From Oscillatoriales cyanobacterium (lineage in GTDB: Bacteria; Cyanobacteriota; Cyanobacteriia; CACIAM-69d): 64,000 nt of DNA. Both the position numbers and the translations under genes were made by a program. Below are positions 1 through 7,519 of this stretch, piece after piece. Location of the stretch: positions 1 through 64,000 of the forward strand of contig RDXB01000041.1 in NCBI GenBank assembly GCA_004292515.1, read 5' to 3'. Position 1 is the stretch's first letter; each line of letters begins with the position of its first letter. Under the pieces are notes generated by a model. That model was not told where the DNA came from. It saw nothing but the letters and a program-made list of their open reading frames with translations, and did no database searches.

Positions 1-1276
1 TGCATGTCGATCGCTGCTTGTTTTTAAACTACTGTCCGCTGCCGGTAGAAGATGCGACCACCCTGATTGAGCCGTCCTATTGGGAAGTGGCGGCCGAGTC
101 GGCTGATGGATCGCTCAAAAGCTTTGTGGGCAAGCGCCTTTATGGGTTGGCGGCAGGGGTGGCCCCGCTGTTGTTGCAGTGGGAAATTGTCTGTGCCGAT
201 GAGGTGGTGCGGCCGGCGGCCCTGACGGTGCAAGATTTTCTGTCGCAACTGTCGGCGGAGGCGGCGCTGGTGTTGCCGGTGCGGGGGGCGCGGGCGGGGT
301 CCTTGGGGGCGATCGCCTGTGTCGATCACCGTTGCGATCGGGTCTGGAGTGAAAGCGAAGTGGGGCTGTTGCGGGGCGTTTGCGATCAGTTGGCGATCGC
401 CCTGGATCAGGCCGCCCTCTATGCCGATGCCCAAGAAACCGCCCGCCAAGCCCGCGAACAGGCCGAGCGTCTCTCCAAGGCCCTGTCGGAGTTGCAATCC
501 ACCCAAATGCAGCTTTTCCAAAGTGAAAAGATGTCGAGCCGCTGTGGTGCATGGCAACCTGAAATATGCCCGCCAATACCTGGTGGAGTTGCTGAAAGTG
601 ATCGACACCTACCGCGAAGGGTATCCCGAAGCCCACGAGGCGATCGCCCAACTCCTGCGGGAAATTGATTTGGACTTTGTGCGTCAGGATTTCACCAAGC
701 TGCTCGAAGCGATGGGGCTGGGTCTTGTCCCTGCGCAACTTTGCCCGGCTCGATCGCGCTGGCATGAAACCCACCAATCTTCATGATTGCTTAGATGAAA
801 CCCTAACTTTGCTGCGTCACCGCCTAGAACCCCATGGGCGCTTCGGAGGCATTGAGCTGCAAATCGATCGCGGCGAGCTGCCAATGGTCACTTGTCACGG
901 CGGGCAAATGGCCCAAGTGCTGATGAACTTGTTGGGCAATGCGATCGATGCGATGGAGTCCAGCGACCGCGCGGGGTTGTTGAGCATTTGCACCCAGTGC
1001 TTGACCAGTGGGCCCCATCCCCTGGTGGAAATCATTGTGCGTGACTCGGGCCACGGCATTCCCGAATCAATTCGCTCTCAACTGTTCGATCCGTTTTTCA
1101 CAACCAAACCCGTGGGGCGCGGCACAGGGCTGGGCCTATCGATCGCCTACCAAATTGTGGTGGAAAACCACGACGGCACGATCGACTACACCTCCGATGC
1201 AGATTGGGGAACTGAGTTTCGCATTCGCCTACCGGTGCAACCCAAACACCGCCTGCGATCGCTCGATCATGAATAG
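1..1276 (+). pseudogene. GAF sensor histidine kinase, 5'-partial and broken by two frameshifting deletions
   Basis: The reading frame is open from base 3, so the true start lies outside the window. Frame 3 encodes a GAF-like domain and a coiled coil ending in SEKMSS near 539. The protein continues in frame 1 from about 541 (GNLKYARQYLVELLKV) to about 710 (FTKLLEAM), and then in frame 2 from about 730 (LSLRNFARLDR) to the stop at 1276. The intact kinase at 57482 shows what is lost: about 18-20 residues holding the phospho-accepting H-box ([15 protein letters not shown]) at the first junction, and about ten residues at the second. The ATPase part is complete (N-box [33 protein letters not shown]). 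Without the histidine and with two frame changes this cannot make a working kinase. Assembly error is the alternative. Confidence 0.85.
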
Positions 1277-1350
1277 GTTGGCAGGTTTGGGACTGTCGCG
1301 ATCTCCTGGAATGAAGTCTGCAACGCCTGATTTTCCATGTCCAAATAGTC

Positions 1351-1446
1351 TTATACCAATTTTGTGAATTAACGCCACGCAAGATCCAGAGCCAGTAAGG
1401 ATTCCAGGTCAGTATTTGTAGCATTGACAATTGAAATTGGTATTAC
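1351..1446 (-). repeat. Dispersed element with AATACCAATTT ends, copy 1
   Basis: About 95 bp bounded by inverted ends (ATACCAATTTTG and its near complement AAATTGGTATT). Reversed, it matches the copies at 26129 and 53409, including the internal motif ATTTGTAGCAT. It has no coding capacity and resembles a MITE. It lies 75 bp behind the broken kinase gene. Confidence 0.75.
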
Positions 1447-1490
1447 CAAATAGTCTGAACGCCCAAATAGTCTGAACAAGGGGCTTAGAG

Positions 1491-1621
1491 GATGTCTGAA
1501 AAGCCAAAATTGATACTCTGGATGCCCCAGCGATCGACGCAGACAAGGGGCTTAAGCCCCTTGCTCCTCACGAGATCGTAACGGTGAAATCAGGGTTTTA
1601 GGCAAAAGGATGACAAGCCCA
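1491..1621. repeat. Palindromic element, copy A (core 1544-1563)
   Basis: The core is the perfect 20-bp palindrome CAAGGGGCTTAAGCCCCTTG. The left flank (GGATGTCTGAAAAGCC) matches the copy at 41321. The right flank (GGTGAAATCAGGGTTTTAGG, ending TGACAAGCCC) matches the copies at 3421 and 56460. The right end lies four bases from the stop codon of the convergent gene at 1626-1781. Confidence 0.8.
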
Positions 1622-1625
1622 GCCC

Positions 1626-1781
1626 TCAACCAAATTTCTGCTTGGCCGCCGCATAAACCTCAACGGTAATCGTAGTTTCCCCGGCTTCTTGGGCAAACTT
1701 TTCAATTTTCTTGCGGGCGGCGGGGCGCACAAAAAAGGGAATTTCCTTGAGTTTGGCTTCGGCTTCGGCTGTCCATTCCAT
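1626..1781 (-). CDS. PCP reductase-like small protein
   Basis: This 51-residue protein (MEWTAEAEAKLKEIPFFVRP...) matches the C-terminal domain of the light-independent protochlorophyllide reductase B subunit (PCP_red family), which cyanobacteria often encode as a separate short protein. Motifs typical of the domain are FVRPAARKKIE and GETTITVEVY. The chosen ATG at 1781 has AAGGA about ten bases upstream; a longer frame exists only from a TTG at 1859. The molecular role of the stand-alone form is not known to me, though a link to chlorophyll synthesis fits ycf54 nearby. A palindromic element begins a few bases past the stop. Confidence 0.85.
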   Translation of the reverse strand: MEWTAEAEAKLKEIPFFVRPAARKKIEKFAQEAGETTITVEVYAAAKQKFG

Positions 1782-1935
1782 GGCGATCGCGTCCTTGTTG
1801 CGGTTTTGTCCGATGGGGATGTCTATGGGGATGTCTATAAAGTATCTAAGACTATTCAATTCAATGAACTTTCCGGATCGCGATCGCCCATTGGGGAAAC
1901 GGGTGTTGAGAGTAGATGCACCCCGATGTTCACAT

Positions 1936-1968
1936 CCCCAACGCCGCTTGGTGTTGGGGCTTTTTATT
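1936..1968 (+). terminator. Strong intrinsic terminator with no plus-strand gene before it
   Basis: CCCCAACGCC, loop GCTT, GGTGTTGGGG (one G-U pair), then CTTTTTATT. This is a textbook rho-independent terminator. The nearest plus-strand coding sequence upstream is the broken kinase ending at 1276, and pdxJ starts 200 bp downstream. It may end a small RNA starting near 1840, or act as an attenuator in a long pdxJ leader. Confidence 0.7.
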
Positions 1969-2165
1969 GGGCTTCGTGGGTGGCGAGGGAAATTCAGGGT
2001 TTTAGTCGAATGGATTGGCTAAGTCGGTTGAGGGGCGATCGAGCGGAGTTGAATCGATTCGCTAAAATAATCGAGCCAGAAACCTAGCCGCCACCACCGC
2101 CAGCTACTGTGCCCCATGGCGATCGCGTGCCCCTGGCCCATCCCTTTTCATATGAGACCGTAACT

Positions 2166-2909
2166 GTGCTGACCCTTGGAGTCAATATCGACCATATCGC
2201 CACCATTCGCCAAGCCCGCCGCACCGTGGAACCCGATCCCGTGGCGGCGGCGGCCCTCGTCGAACTGGCGGGAGCCGATGGGATCACGGTGCATTTGCGC
2301 GAAGACCGTCGCCACATTCAAGACCGCGATGTGCGCATCTTGCGGCAAACGGTGCGTACCCATCTGAATTTGGAGATGGCAGCCACCGATGAGATGGTGG
2401 CGATCGCCCTCGACATCAAGCCCGACTACGTGACCCTCGTGCCAGAACGTCGGGAAGAAGTGACCACCGAAGGCGGCTTGGACGTGGCCGGGGCAGTCGA
2501 TCGGCTCTCGGAAGTGGTTGAAACCCTGCAAGATGCGCACATTCCCGTCAGCCTCTTCATCGATGCGGACGACAAGCAAATCGCCGCCGCTGCCCAAACC
2601 GGCACTAAGTTTATCGAGTTGCACACGGGTCGCTATGCCGAAACCCACAGCCCCGAAGAGCGGCGCAAAGAGTTGGGGATTTTGGCCAAAGGAGCTTGGC
2701 GGGCGCGGGATGCGGGCTTGCGGGTGAATGCGGGCCACGGCTTGACCTACTGGAACACCTACGAGGTGGCCTGCATTGAAGGAATGGAAGAGCTGAATAT
2801 TGGCCACTCGATCATCAGCCGAGCCGCTTTGGTGGGGCTGGAGCGAGCCGTGCGCGAAATGAAAGAGATCTTGCAGCGGGCGGCGCTGGATATGAAGTTT
2901 CGTCGCTAG
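2166..2909 (+). CDS. pdxJ: Pyridoxine 5'-phosphate synthase PdxJ
   Basis: PdxJ condenses 3-amino-2-oxopropyl phosphate with 1-deoxyxylulose 5-phosphate to form pyridoxine 5'-phosphate, the last ring-forming step of the DXP-dependent vitamin B6 route. The protein has 247 residues, the usual family length, as a single TIM barrel. Family signatures are [18 protein letters not shown] at the N-terminus, [26 protein letters not shown], and the C-terminal phosphate-binding loop with [12 protein letters not shown] and [13 protein letters not shown] chose the GTG at 2166 because family members begin at this point; an upstream in-frame start at 2109 would add 19 unconserved residues. No ribosome-binding site is obvious. 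Confidence 0.95.
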   Translation: MLTLGVNIDHIATIRQARRTVEPDPVAAAALVELAGADGITVHLREDRRHIQDRDVRILRQTVRTHLNLEMAATDEMVAIALDIKPDYVTLVPERREEVTTEGGLDVAGAVDRLSEVVETLQDAHIPVSLFIDADDKQIAAAAQTGTKFIELHTGRYAETHSPEERRKELGILAKGAWRARDAGLRVNAGHGLTYWNTYEVACIEGMEELNIGHSIISRAALVGLERAVREMKEILQRAALDMKFRR

Positions 2910-3096
2910 GGGGGCGATCGCCGACCCGATCATCCGCTTAAATAGTTGGGTTAATTCTGTTGCAGTTTGGCGGGTGCTGGCGTTGAAGATCTGGGGCGAC
3001 GGGCTGGGCGATCGCGCTTCCTACCCGCCCCAGGTTCGCACCCCCAACTGGTTTTAAAATCCTTTCGATTTTGCTGCAATCCTCACAAATCCACCG

Positions 3097-3423
3097 ATGA
3101 GCACCTATCACTTCTGTTTGGCCAGCCGTCGCTTCCTACTCGAAGAAGAACCCTTTGCCGAGGTACTCAAGGAGCGGACGCGCAACTATCACGAGCGGGA
3201 AAAGGAAATTGATTTTTGGCTGGTAGAGCAACCGGCTTTCCTGGAAGCACCGGAATTTGCGGAAGTGAAGACCAAGTGCCCCCAACCGGCCGTGGCGATC
3301 ATTTCCACCGATCCCAAGTTCATTACCTGGCTGCGGTTGCGGTTGGAGTATGTGATCACGGGTCAATTTGAGGCTCCGTCGGCATCGATTCCGGAGCCGC
3401 TGAAGTCCTTGGCGACGGTTTAG
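3097..3423 (+). CDS. ycf54: Ycf54 family protein (partner of Mg-protoporphyrin IX monomethyl ester cyclase)
   Basis: This 108-residue protein belongs to the Ycf54/DUF2488 family, which is needed for build-up and activity of the aerobic cyclase (AcsF/CycI) that forms the isocyclic ring of chlorophyll. Recognisable stretches are TYHFCLASRRFLLEEEP, REKEIDFWLVEQPAFLE and PQPAVAIISTDPKFITWL, and the length is normal. It is soluble, with no signal or membrane segment. The stop codon TAG coincides with the first bases of the dispersed element that starts at 3421. The PCP-reductase-like gene 1.3 kb upstream belongs to the same branch of metabolism, but the two are not in one operon. Confidence 0.93.
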   Translation: MSTYHFCLASRRFLLEEEPFAEVLKERTRNYHEREKEIDFWLVEQPAFLEAPEFAEVKTKCPQPAVAIISTDPKFITWLRLRLEYVITGQFEAPSASIPEPLKSLATV

Positions 3424-3572
3424 GGCCTGTCGGCATTTCCGGGGGCCAAGCTGCAACGGTTGATTTTCCTTGCCCCAATTGTCGTAACAAGGGGCTTAAG
3501 CCCCTTGCTGCCCAACGATCCGCTCACGGTGGAATCAGGGTTTTCGGCGAAACAAGGACAGGCCCGAAGGTT
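3421..3572. repeat. Palindromic element, copy B (core 3488-3507)
   Basis: About 150 bp. It begins TAGGGCCTGTCGGCATTTCC and ends GACAGGCCCGA, giving inverted ends of about ten bases. The centre is CAAGGGGCTTAAGCCCCTTG. The left half (GGTTGATTTTCCTTGCCCC) is shared with the copies at 45479 and 55862; the right half (GGTGGAATCAGGG) with 1491 and 56460. The first TAG is the ycf54 stop codon. Confidence 0.8.
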
Positions 3573-3625
3573 CGCTGGGATTGCGGCTAGGATGGGGCCA
3601 GCTTGGACAGGAAAGGACTCGCACT

Positions 3626-3768
3626 ACCAGCATAACCAGACCAATAAGCTGGGCTAGTATCCAGTAGGTTGGGTAGAGCTTGCGAAACCCAACGCGATCA
3701 ATGCAAGCTTTCCTGGTGTTGGGTTTCGTGCCTCAACCCAACCTACTGATGCTGGTTGCTAGCTGGGG
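3626..3768. repeat. Inverted-repeat element of the TAGGTTGGGTT type, copy 1
   Basis: Outer inverted ends are CAGTAGGTTGGGT and ACCCAACCTACTG, with inner CGAAACCCAACG and GTTGGGTTTCG. The flanking AGCATAACCA...AATAAGCTGG recurs at the second copy (9031). It lies in the 424-bp gap between ycf54 and the secreted protein gene; this element and copy B fill most of that gap. Confidence 0.75.
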
Positions 3769-3847
3769 TTAATCAACGGTTGGCTCTTTCCGCGATCGAC
3801 CATAATCGATCAACCGTAATCAACTCCGTAGGGAAGGATCTGGGACG

Positions 3848-4522
3848 ATGGGCGCGAATTTGCAATCGCCGAACCGATCACACAACTCGCACAACTGGCC
3901 GAAAGGGCTCGTGCAGGTGATCTCCCTAGTCATGGGCCTGGCGATCGCTGGGGCTGGAGGCGATCGCGCCTGGGCCCGCGAGGATTTGCCCGATTGCGAA
4001 CCACCCCAACCCGGTGAGTTTTTGCTGTTGGTGCGCCGAGCCAGTAACGCCATGGAAGACCAGCTCTATAAAGCTTTGCCGCAAAATGTGTCGGCGGAAC
4101 CCTGTCGCTACGTGGGGGAGTCGGTGATGCGGCTGGAGGGGTTTCCTTCTTTGAATATTGCCAAGGCTTGGGCGGACTATGTGCGCGATCGCACGGGGTT
4201 GCAGGCCTTTGCGATCGAATCGCCCAGCGCGCGGGCGGCGGCTGCCTTTCGCCCCACAGCCTTGGGCAATGGCTACGCGGTGTTAGTGAATTATTTTGAT
4301 GATCCGACGGTGGCTCGGGAATTGCGCGAGTTCCTGAAGCGGGATGTGGGCTTGGCTAGCTATGCCGATCAGGCGTTTTTGTTGGCTTCTAGTGGTGGTG
4401 ATGGCAAGGCGGCCAGTGAGCTGATGCAACGGTTGAGCGATCGGGGCTTTTCGTCGATGGTGGTGGACAGTCGCCAAGTCACGCTGTTACGTCAGGCGAT
4501 CGCCTTACCGGTCGATCGCTAG
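3848..4522 (+). CDS. Secreted cyanobacterial protein of unknown function
   Basis: 224 residues. A signal peptide is visible: a positive N-region, then LVQVISLVMGLAIAGAGG and a cleavage site near RAWA-RE at about residue 43. The mature part has alternating short strands and helices (FLLLVRRASNAMEDQLYKAL; RYVGESVMRLEGFPSLNIAKAWADYV; GNGYAVLVNYFDDP; FLLASSGGD), a pattern resembling SPOR-like repeats that sense peptidoglycan. I do not recognise a named family, so a periplasmic role is inferred from the export signal alone. AAGGATCTGGGACG stands before the ATG and supports this start. It probably forms its own transcription unit. Confidence 0.75.
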   Translation: MGANLQSPNRSHNSHNWPKGLVQVISLVMGLAIAGAGGDRAWAREDLPDCEPPQPGEFLLLVRRASNAMEDQLYKALPQNVSAEPCRYVGESVMRLEGFPSLNIAKAWADYVRDRTGLQAFAIESPSARAAAAFRPTALGNGYAVLVNYFDDPTVARELREFLKRDVGLASYADQAFLLASSGGDGKAASELMQRLSDRGFSSMVVDSRQVTLLRQAIALPVDR

Positions 4523-4523
4523 G

Positions 4524-4777
4524 ATGGCAACCAGTCTCGGATCGAGCCTGCAACAGAGCCGATTACGGGGACGGATCGCCGCTGCAATCAACGCGATCGA
4601 CTCGCCGTGGGAAGCACTGATGCGGCTGGACTGTACCTTTGGCGATCGCCTGCTCACACCCGATCTGGTGGTTGTCAAAAGCGCTGATCTCCCTGTTATC
4701 GCCTGCCGGTGTTGCCCGATTTGCCCTTAGCCCTGACGGTCGAGGAGCTGTTTCGCTAGCTGAAGCATCGAGAGTAA
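4524..4777 (+). pseudogene. Decayed Uma2-like (DUF820) gene remnant 1
   Basis: A short frame from 4524 contains TPDLVVVKSADLP, resembling the core of Uma2-type putative nucleases. The sequence then continues in another frame as LPVLPDLPLALTVEELF, a typical Uma2 C-terminus, interrupted by TAG before LKHRE and a final TAA at 4775. The same C-terminus recurs at 5660-5814. Frame change plus in-frame stop indicate decay. Assignment to Uma2 rests on these two short stretches. Confidence 0.45.
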
Positions 4778-4794
4778 TTGCGTTTGAGTCGGGT

Positions 4795-4846
4795 TGAAGT
4801 TGGTTGTGGGCGGCTGCGCTAGGCTGAAAGGGCTGTTTCTGTCGAT
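4795..4846. repeat. 52-bp exact direct duplication, copy 1
   Basis: Identical over 52 bases to 5812-5863 (begins TGAAGTTGGTTGTGGGCGGC, ends TTTCTGTCGAT). It covers the last codons and stop of the small minus-strand gene 4819-5063. The bases before it (Uma2 remnant ends) are also alike in both copies, so a unit of about 150 bp was duplicated about 1 kb apart. Confidence 0.85.
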
Positions 4847-5063
4847 AGGACGGATTCCAGCTTGTCCAGTTGGTCGTGATCAAAGCTGTCAAGGGGTTCG
4901 TCCTGGTCAGACAGCACCGCCCCCGTGAATTGCAGCGATTGTTCGTAGGGCAAACCTCACTGATGTAGCGCGGTTGGGTGGTTAGATGCAGCTCTTCTGA
5001 GCGACCCGGAACCGGAATTTGTAGCGGCTCTCGGGCAACCGCTAATCGGACTTGATATTGCAT
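4819..5063 (-). pseudogene. Small hypothetical gene with a single-base frameshift
   Basis: From the ATG at 5063 the frame reads MQYQVRLAVAREPLQIPVPG...QPRYISEV. It then becomes unlikely (CPTNNRCN), while the next frame continues LPYEQSLQFTGAVLSDQDEP...LSTETALSA and stops with TAG at 4819. Joined, these make about 81 residues of plausible protein. The break is at a run of three A (plus strand about 4952-4954); one more A would restore the frame. Either a real one-base deletion or a homopolymer sequencing error. I do not recognise the family. Confidence 0.6.
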
Positions 5064-5081
5064 GGCCTTGGCCCAAAACGC

Positions 5082-5117
5082 AAAAAAGCGATCCGGCTGC
5101 GGCCCGATCGCTTTTTT
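5082..5117 (-). terminator. Bidirectional intrinsic terminator
   Basis: AAAAAAGCGATCCGG, loop CTGC, then GGCCCGATCGCTTTTTT. The GC stem is flanked by A6 and T6, so it can work on both strands. It sits 48 bp behind the stop of the minus-strand gene 5165-5527. Confidence 0.8.
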
Positions 5118-5164
5118 AGGATTAGCCGAATTATCGCTTATTTTTTGCGAACTTGCAACAGCTG

Positions 5165-5527
5165 CTAAAGGTACGAAAAGTTGTCAGCAACATCTACGGC
5201 AACCTCGGGCGGCATTCCCACCGACACAAACTCCTTAACACCAATGCCGTCCACCATGCCACGATAGGCCCACAAGTTGCGATCATAATCCCATTCCATC
5301 ACGATCGTCACTTGGTATCCCATCTGCTGTCCACGATCCTGCACAAAGACGATCGCCGCTCCCCATCCCACCGACCCGGTGTAGCGGTCGATCGTCACCC
5401 GAGTCGATCGCCCCAGCTTCAAAACCCGCTTGGCATGGTTGAACGCCGCCCGCTGCAAATCGAATGCCTTGTCGAACTGGGGGTTGCTGGGATTGGTGAG
5501 GATCTGGGCGATCGACTGGGTAGACAC
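5165..5527 (-). CDS. Hypothetical protein, possibly missing its N-terminus
   Basis: 120 residues from a GTG at 5527. The frame stays open upstream and reads FLSASIALVSTQSIAQ, which looks like the core and cleavage site of a signal peptide, but a TGA cuts it off before any start codon. So the gene has probably lost its first codons, or was exported through a start no longer visible. The mature part (ILTNPSNPQFDKAFDLQRAA...GSVGWGAAIVFVQDRG...VTIVMEWDYDRNLWAYRG) looks like a compact secreted domain of alternating helix and strand. No family recognised. It lies in a decayed patch and is followed by a good terminator. Confidence 0.55.
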   Translation of the reverse strand: MSTQSIAQILTNPSNPQFDKAFDLQRAAFNHAKRVLKLGRSTRVTIDRYTGSVGWGAAIVFVQDRGQQMGYQVTIVMEWDYDRNLWAYRGMVDGIGVKEFVSVGMPPEVAVDVADNFSYL

Positions 5528-5561
5528 CAGGGCGATCGAAGCACTAAGGAATCAGCACCCC

Positions 5562-5660
5562 TTATTCTGGCTTATCGCCGCCCGCTTTCTCGGCTTCCTT
5601 GGCAAACGCCGCCTCAGCATTTTTCCAGGCATCCACAGCAGCGATCGCGTAATCGGGTAA
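5562..5660 (-). other. Protein C-terminal fragment in the decayed patch
   Basis: The frame ends with a charged, protein-like tail (LPDYAIAAVDAWKNAEAAFA...GGDKPE) and TAA at 5562. Further upstream the same frame runs into the antisense of the Uma2 remnant and becomes low-complexity. It may be the end of a truncated gene. Weak evidence. Confidence 0.3.
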
Positions 5661-5814
5661 TCGCGTGGTGGTGGTGTTTTGGCCCGATGCCTTGCCGCTG
5701 GAGTTGTCGGGGAGCGATCCGCTGCCGGTGTTGCCCGATTTTCCCTTGGCGTTGACCGCAGATGAGTTGTTTAGCTGGCTGAAGCGTCGGGGAGACCAGA
5801 GCACGGAGGAGTGA
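5660..5814 (+). pseudogene. Uma2-like C-terminal remnant 2
   Basis: Open frame VVVFWPDALPLELSGSDPLP continuing VLPDFPLALTADELFSWLKR and TGA at 5812. This is the C-terminal segment typical of cyanobacterial Uma2 proteins without the catalytic N-terminal part. It matches remnant 1 at 4697-4777. Confidence 0.5.
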
Positions 5815-5863
5815 AGTTGGTTGTGGGCGGCTGCGCTAGGCTGAAAGGGCTGTTTCTGTCGAT
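5812..5863. repeat. 52-bp exact direct duplication, copy 2
   Basis: Second copy of 4795-4846, here without the rest of the small minus-strand gene. It lies 25 bp before the M48 protease start codon, so it now forms part of that gene's leader. Confidence 0.85.
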
Positions 5864-5887
5864 TGTGCTGCCCGATCGCCCGTTCCT

Positions 5888-6874
5888 ATGCCCAGCTATC
5901 CCGGGATTTCTAGCGAAGCCTTTCGTCACCCCCTCGATCGCGAAGCCGAGCAAGCCCTGCGCAGCTTGCCGGGGTTTGACCTGCTGGCCCGCAAGTTTTT
6001 GGAAGTGGCGGTCGATCGCCCCCAATATCTCTACCACATGGGCAACAGCATCCAGGTGGGGCCGCGCCAATATGCCAGCCTCTATCACCCCTTTCGCGAC
6101 TGCCTGCGCGACCTGGATATCTACCCCGAACCCGCCCTGTTTGTCAGCCAAAGCTACGAGGTGAACGCCTTCACGATCGGGCAAGAACAGCCCACGATCG
6201 TCTTGACCACAGCCCTGCTGGAACTGCTGGGGGAAGCTGAGTTGCGGGTGGTGATTGCCCATGAGCTGGGCCATCTGAAGTGTGGCCACAGCACCCTGAC
6301 CCAAATGGCCGTTTGGGCAATCTCTGCTGCCTCAGTGGTGGGGCAAATGACCATGGGGATCAGCAATATTTTGGTCAGCAATGCGCTGGTGATGGCTTTT
6401 TATGAGTGGAAGCGCAAGGCGGAATTGTCAGCCGATCGCGCGGCCTTGTTGGTGGCAGACGATTTGGATCAGGTGTTGTTGACCATGCTGAAGGTGGCCG
6501 GCGGCAGCCCCAAGCACCTGCATGAGTTGAGCTTGGACGAATTCAAAAAGCAGGCCAGGGATTACCAATTGCTGGATGCGGACGCGATGAACCAGGCTTA
6601 CAAATTTTTCCTCTACAACAACTTGCCCCAGGGAATCTACAGCAGCCATCCCTTCCCGATCGAGCGGGCCAGCTATTTGCAGGAGTGGGCGAAGTCTGGT
6701 GATTACCAGGCGATCCGGCGCGGCGACTACCGGCGCGACCCGGCGGCCGGGGCGGTGAATGTGAACCCGCAGCCCTCCCGCGAGGCCGATCGCCCCACCG
6801 AAGCCGATCGCCTCCGCCGCCAAATTGAGAACCTGCAACGGGAACTCGATCGGCTGCGCACAGCCGGTTCCTAG
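5888..6874 (+). CDS. M48 family zinc metallopeptidase
   Basis: 328 residues. The zinc-binding HELGH motif is at residues 125-129, and the third-ligand glutamate is in AELSADRAAL at about 179, as in M48 (Ste24/HtpX-like) proteases. VNAFTIGQEQPTIVLTTALLELL before the motif is the conserved substrate-strand region. A moderately hydrophobic stretch (MAVWAISAASVVGQMTMGISNILV, about 140-163) may be a membrane-associated hairpin. The C-terminus (about 295-328) is a charged coiled coil (RLRRQIENLQRELDRLR). There is no signal peptide, so it probably acts in the cytoplasm or on the inner membrane face. Substrate unknown. A terminator follows at 6932. Confidence 0.9.
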   Translation: MPSYPGISSEAFRHPLDREAEQALRSLPGFDLLARKFLEVAVDRPQYLYHMGNSIQVGPRQYASLYHPFRDCLRDLDIYPEPALFVSQSYEVNAFTIGQEQPTIVLTTALLELLGEAELRVVIAHELGHLKCGHSTLTQMAVWAISAASVVGQMTMGISNILVSNALVMAFYEWKRKAELSADRAALLVADDLDQVLLTMLKVAGGSPKHLHELSLDEFKKQARDYQLLDADAMNQAYKFFLYNNLPQGIYSSHPFPIERASYLQEWAKSGDYQAIRRGDYRRDPAAGAVNVNPQPSREADRPTEADRLRRQIENLQRELDRLRTAGS

Positions 6875-6931
6875 AGGCTCACTCCAGCGATCGGGGCAAC
6901 ATGACCCGATCGCCCATTTTGCAATCCCCGA

Positions 6932-6964
6932 CAGAACATCATATGGATGTTCTGTTTATTTTTT
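6932..6964 (+). terminator. Intrinsic terminator of the M48 gene
   Basis: CAGAACATC, loop ATATG, GATGTTCTG, then TTTATTTTTT: a perfect nine-pair stem with a T tract, 57 bp behind the protease stop. A second hairpin made of HIP1-like arms (GCGATCGGG...CCCGATCGC) lies just before it. Confidence 0.8.
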
Positions 6965-7519
6965 GGGTGCTTTTAAGCTGGGTGCTTTTAAGTATTGATG
7001 TCAGTATTGATGCGATCGCGCATTCATCGATTTCCTGGGTTTAACGCAGACTGAGTTTAAGGCGTGATTAAGTAAGGGTTTTTGAATGGATAAGTTATTG
7101 ATGAAGTTCTGAAAAAGCAATTAACGGTTTTGGAACTTAATCCTGATTACAGCCTTTACCTCAAACGGTTGGTAGATCAGATCGCAGAGGCTATGAAGTT
7201 AGTCAGTGGGCATTGCCTACCCTACAGGCTGGAACAGGTGGCTAGTAGAAATTCACTGTGAATGGGCGGTTTTGAGGCTGTTTTATGGGTCTATGGTGAT
7301 TTCATGGTTGTCAATCAGGGGGGGGTACTCGGATCAAGCGATTTAAAAACTGACCATCAACACGGTGTCTGGCAATGATTCAAACAGGAAAATTTCTATA
7401 GGAATTCATAGCGCAGCTAATGTCAGAGTATTGTTATATTGACAACAGAAAAATAGCAGATTCGTTTTGCCTAAGGTGCATCGAAATCACCCTGCATCGT
7501 TCCCAATCCTGTCGGTCTA
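6965..7519. other. Non-coding interval before the kinase gene
   Basis: No convincing gene. It contains short direct repeats (GTGCTTTTAAG twice; CAGTATTGATG-like twice) and the repeat fragment at 7149-7232. AT content is higher than in the flanking genes. A promoter for the kinase at 7520 probably lies here, but I cannot place it. Confidence 0.6.
7149..7232. repeat. Fragment of the ATAGCCTTTACCTC element
   Basis: CAGCCTTTACCTCAAA...GATCAGATCGCAGA...AGTCAGTGGGCATTGCC...CCTACAGG matches about 80 bp of the fuller element at 61491-61599 (reverse orientation) but lacks its second inverted end. Confidence 0.65.

Noticed and set aside
24-777. Long minus-strand open frames opposite the kinase remnant
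   Set aside because: Arg/His/Gln-rich composition typical of antisense frames in GC-rich coding DNA; the plus strand has clear GAF and kinase motifs.
5153-5755. 200-codon plus-strand frame over the decayed patch
   Set aside because: It opposes the better minus-strand frame 5165-5527, which has protein-like composition and a terminator.
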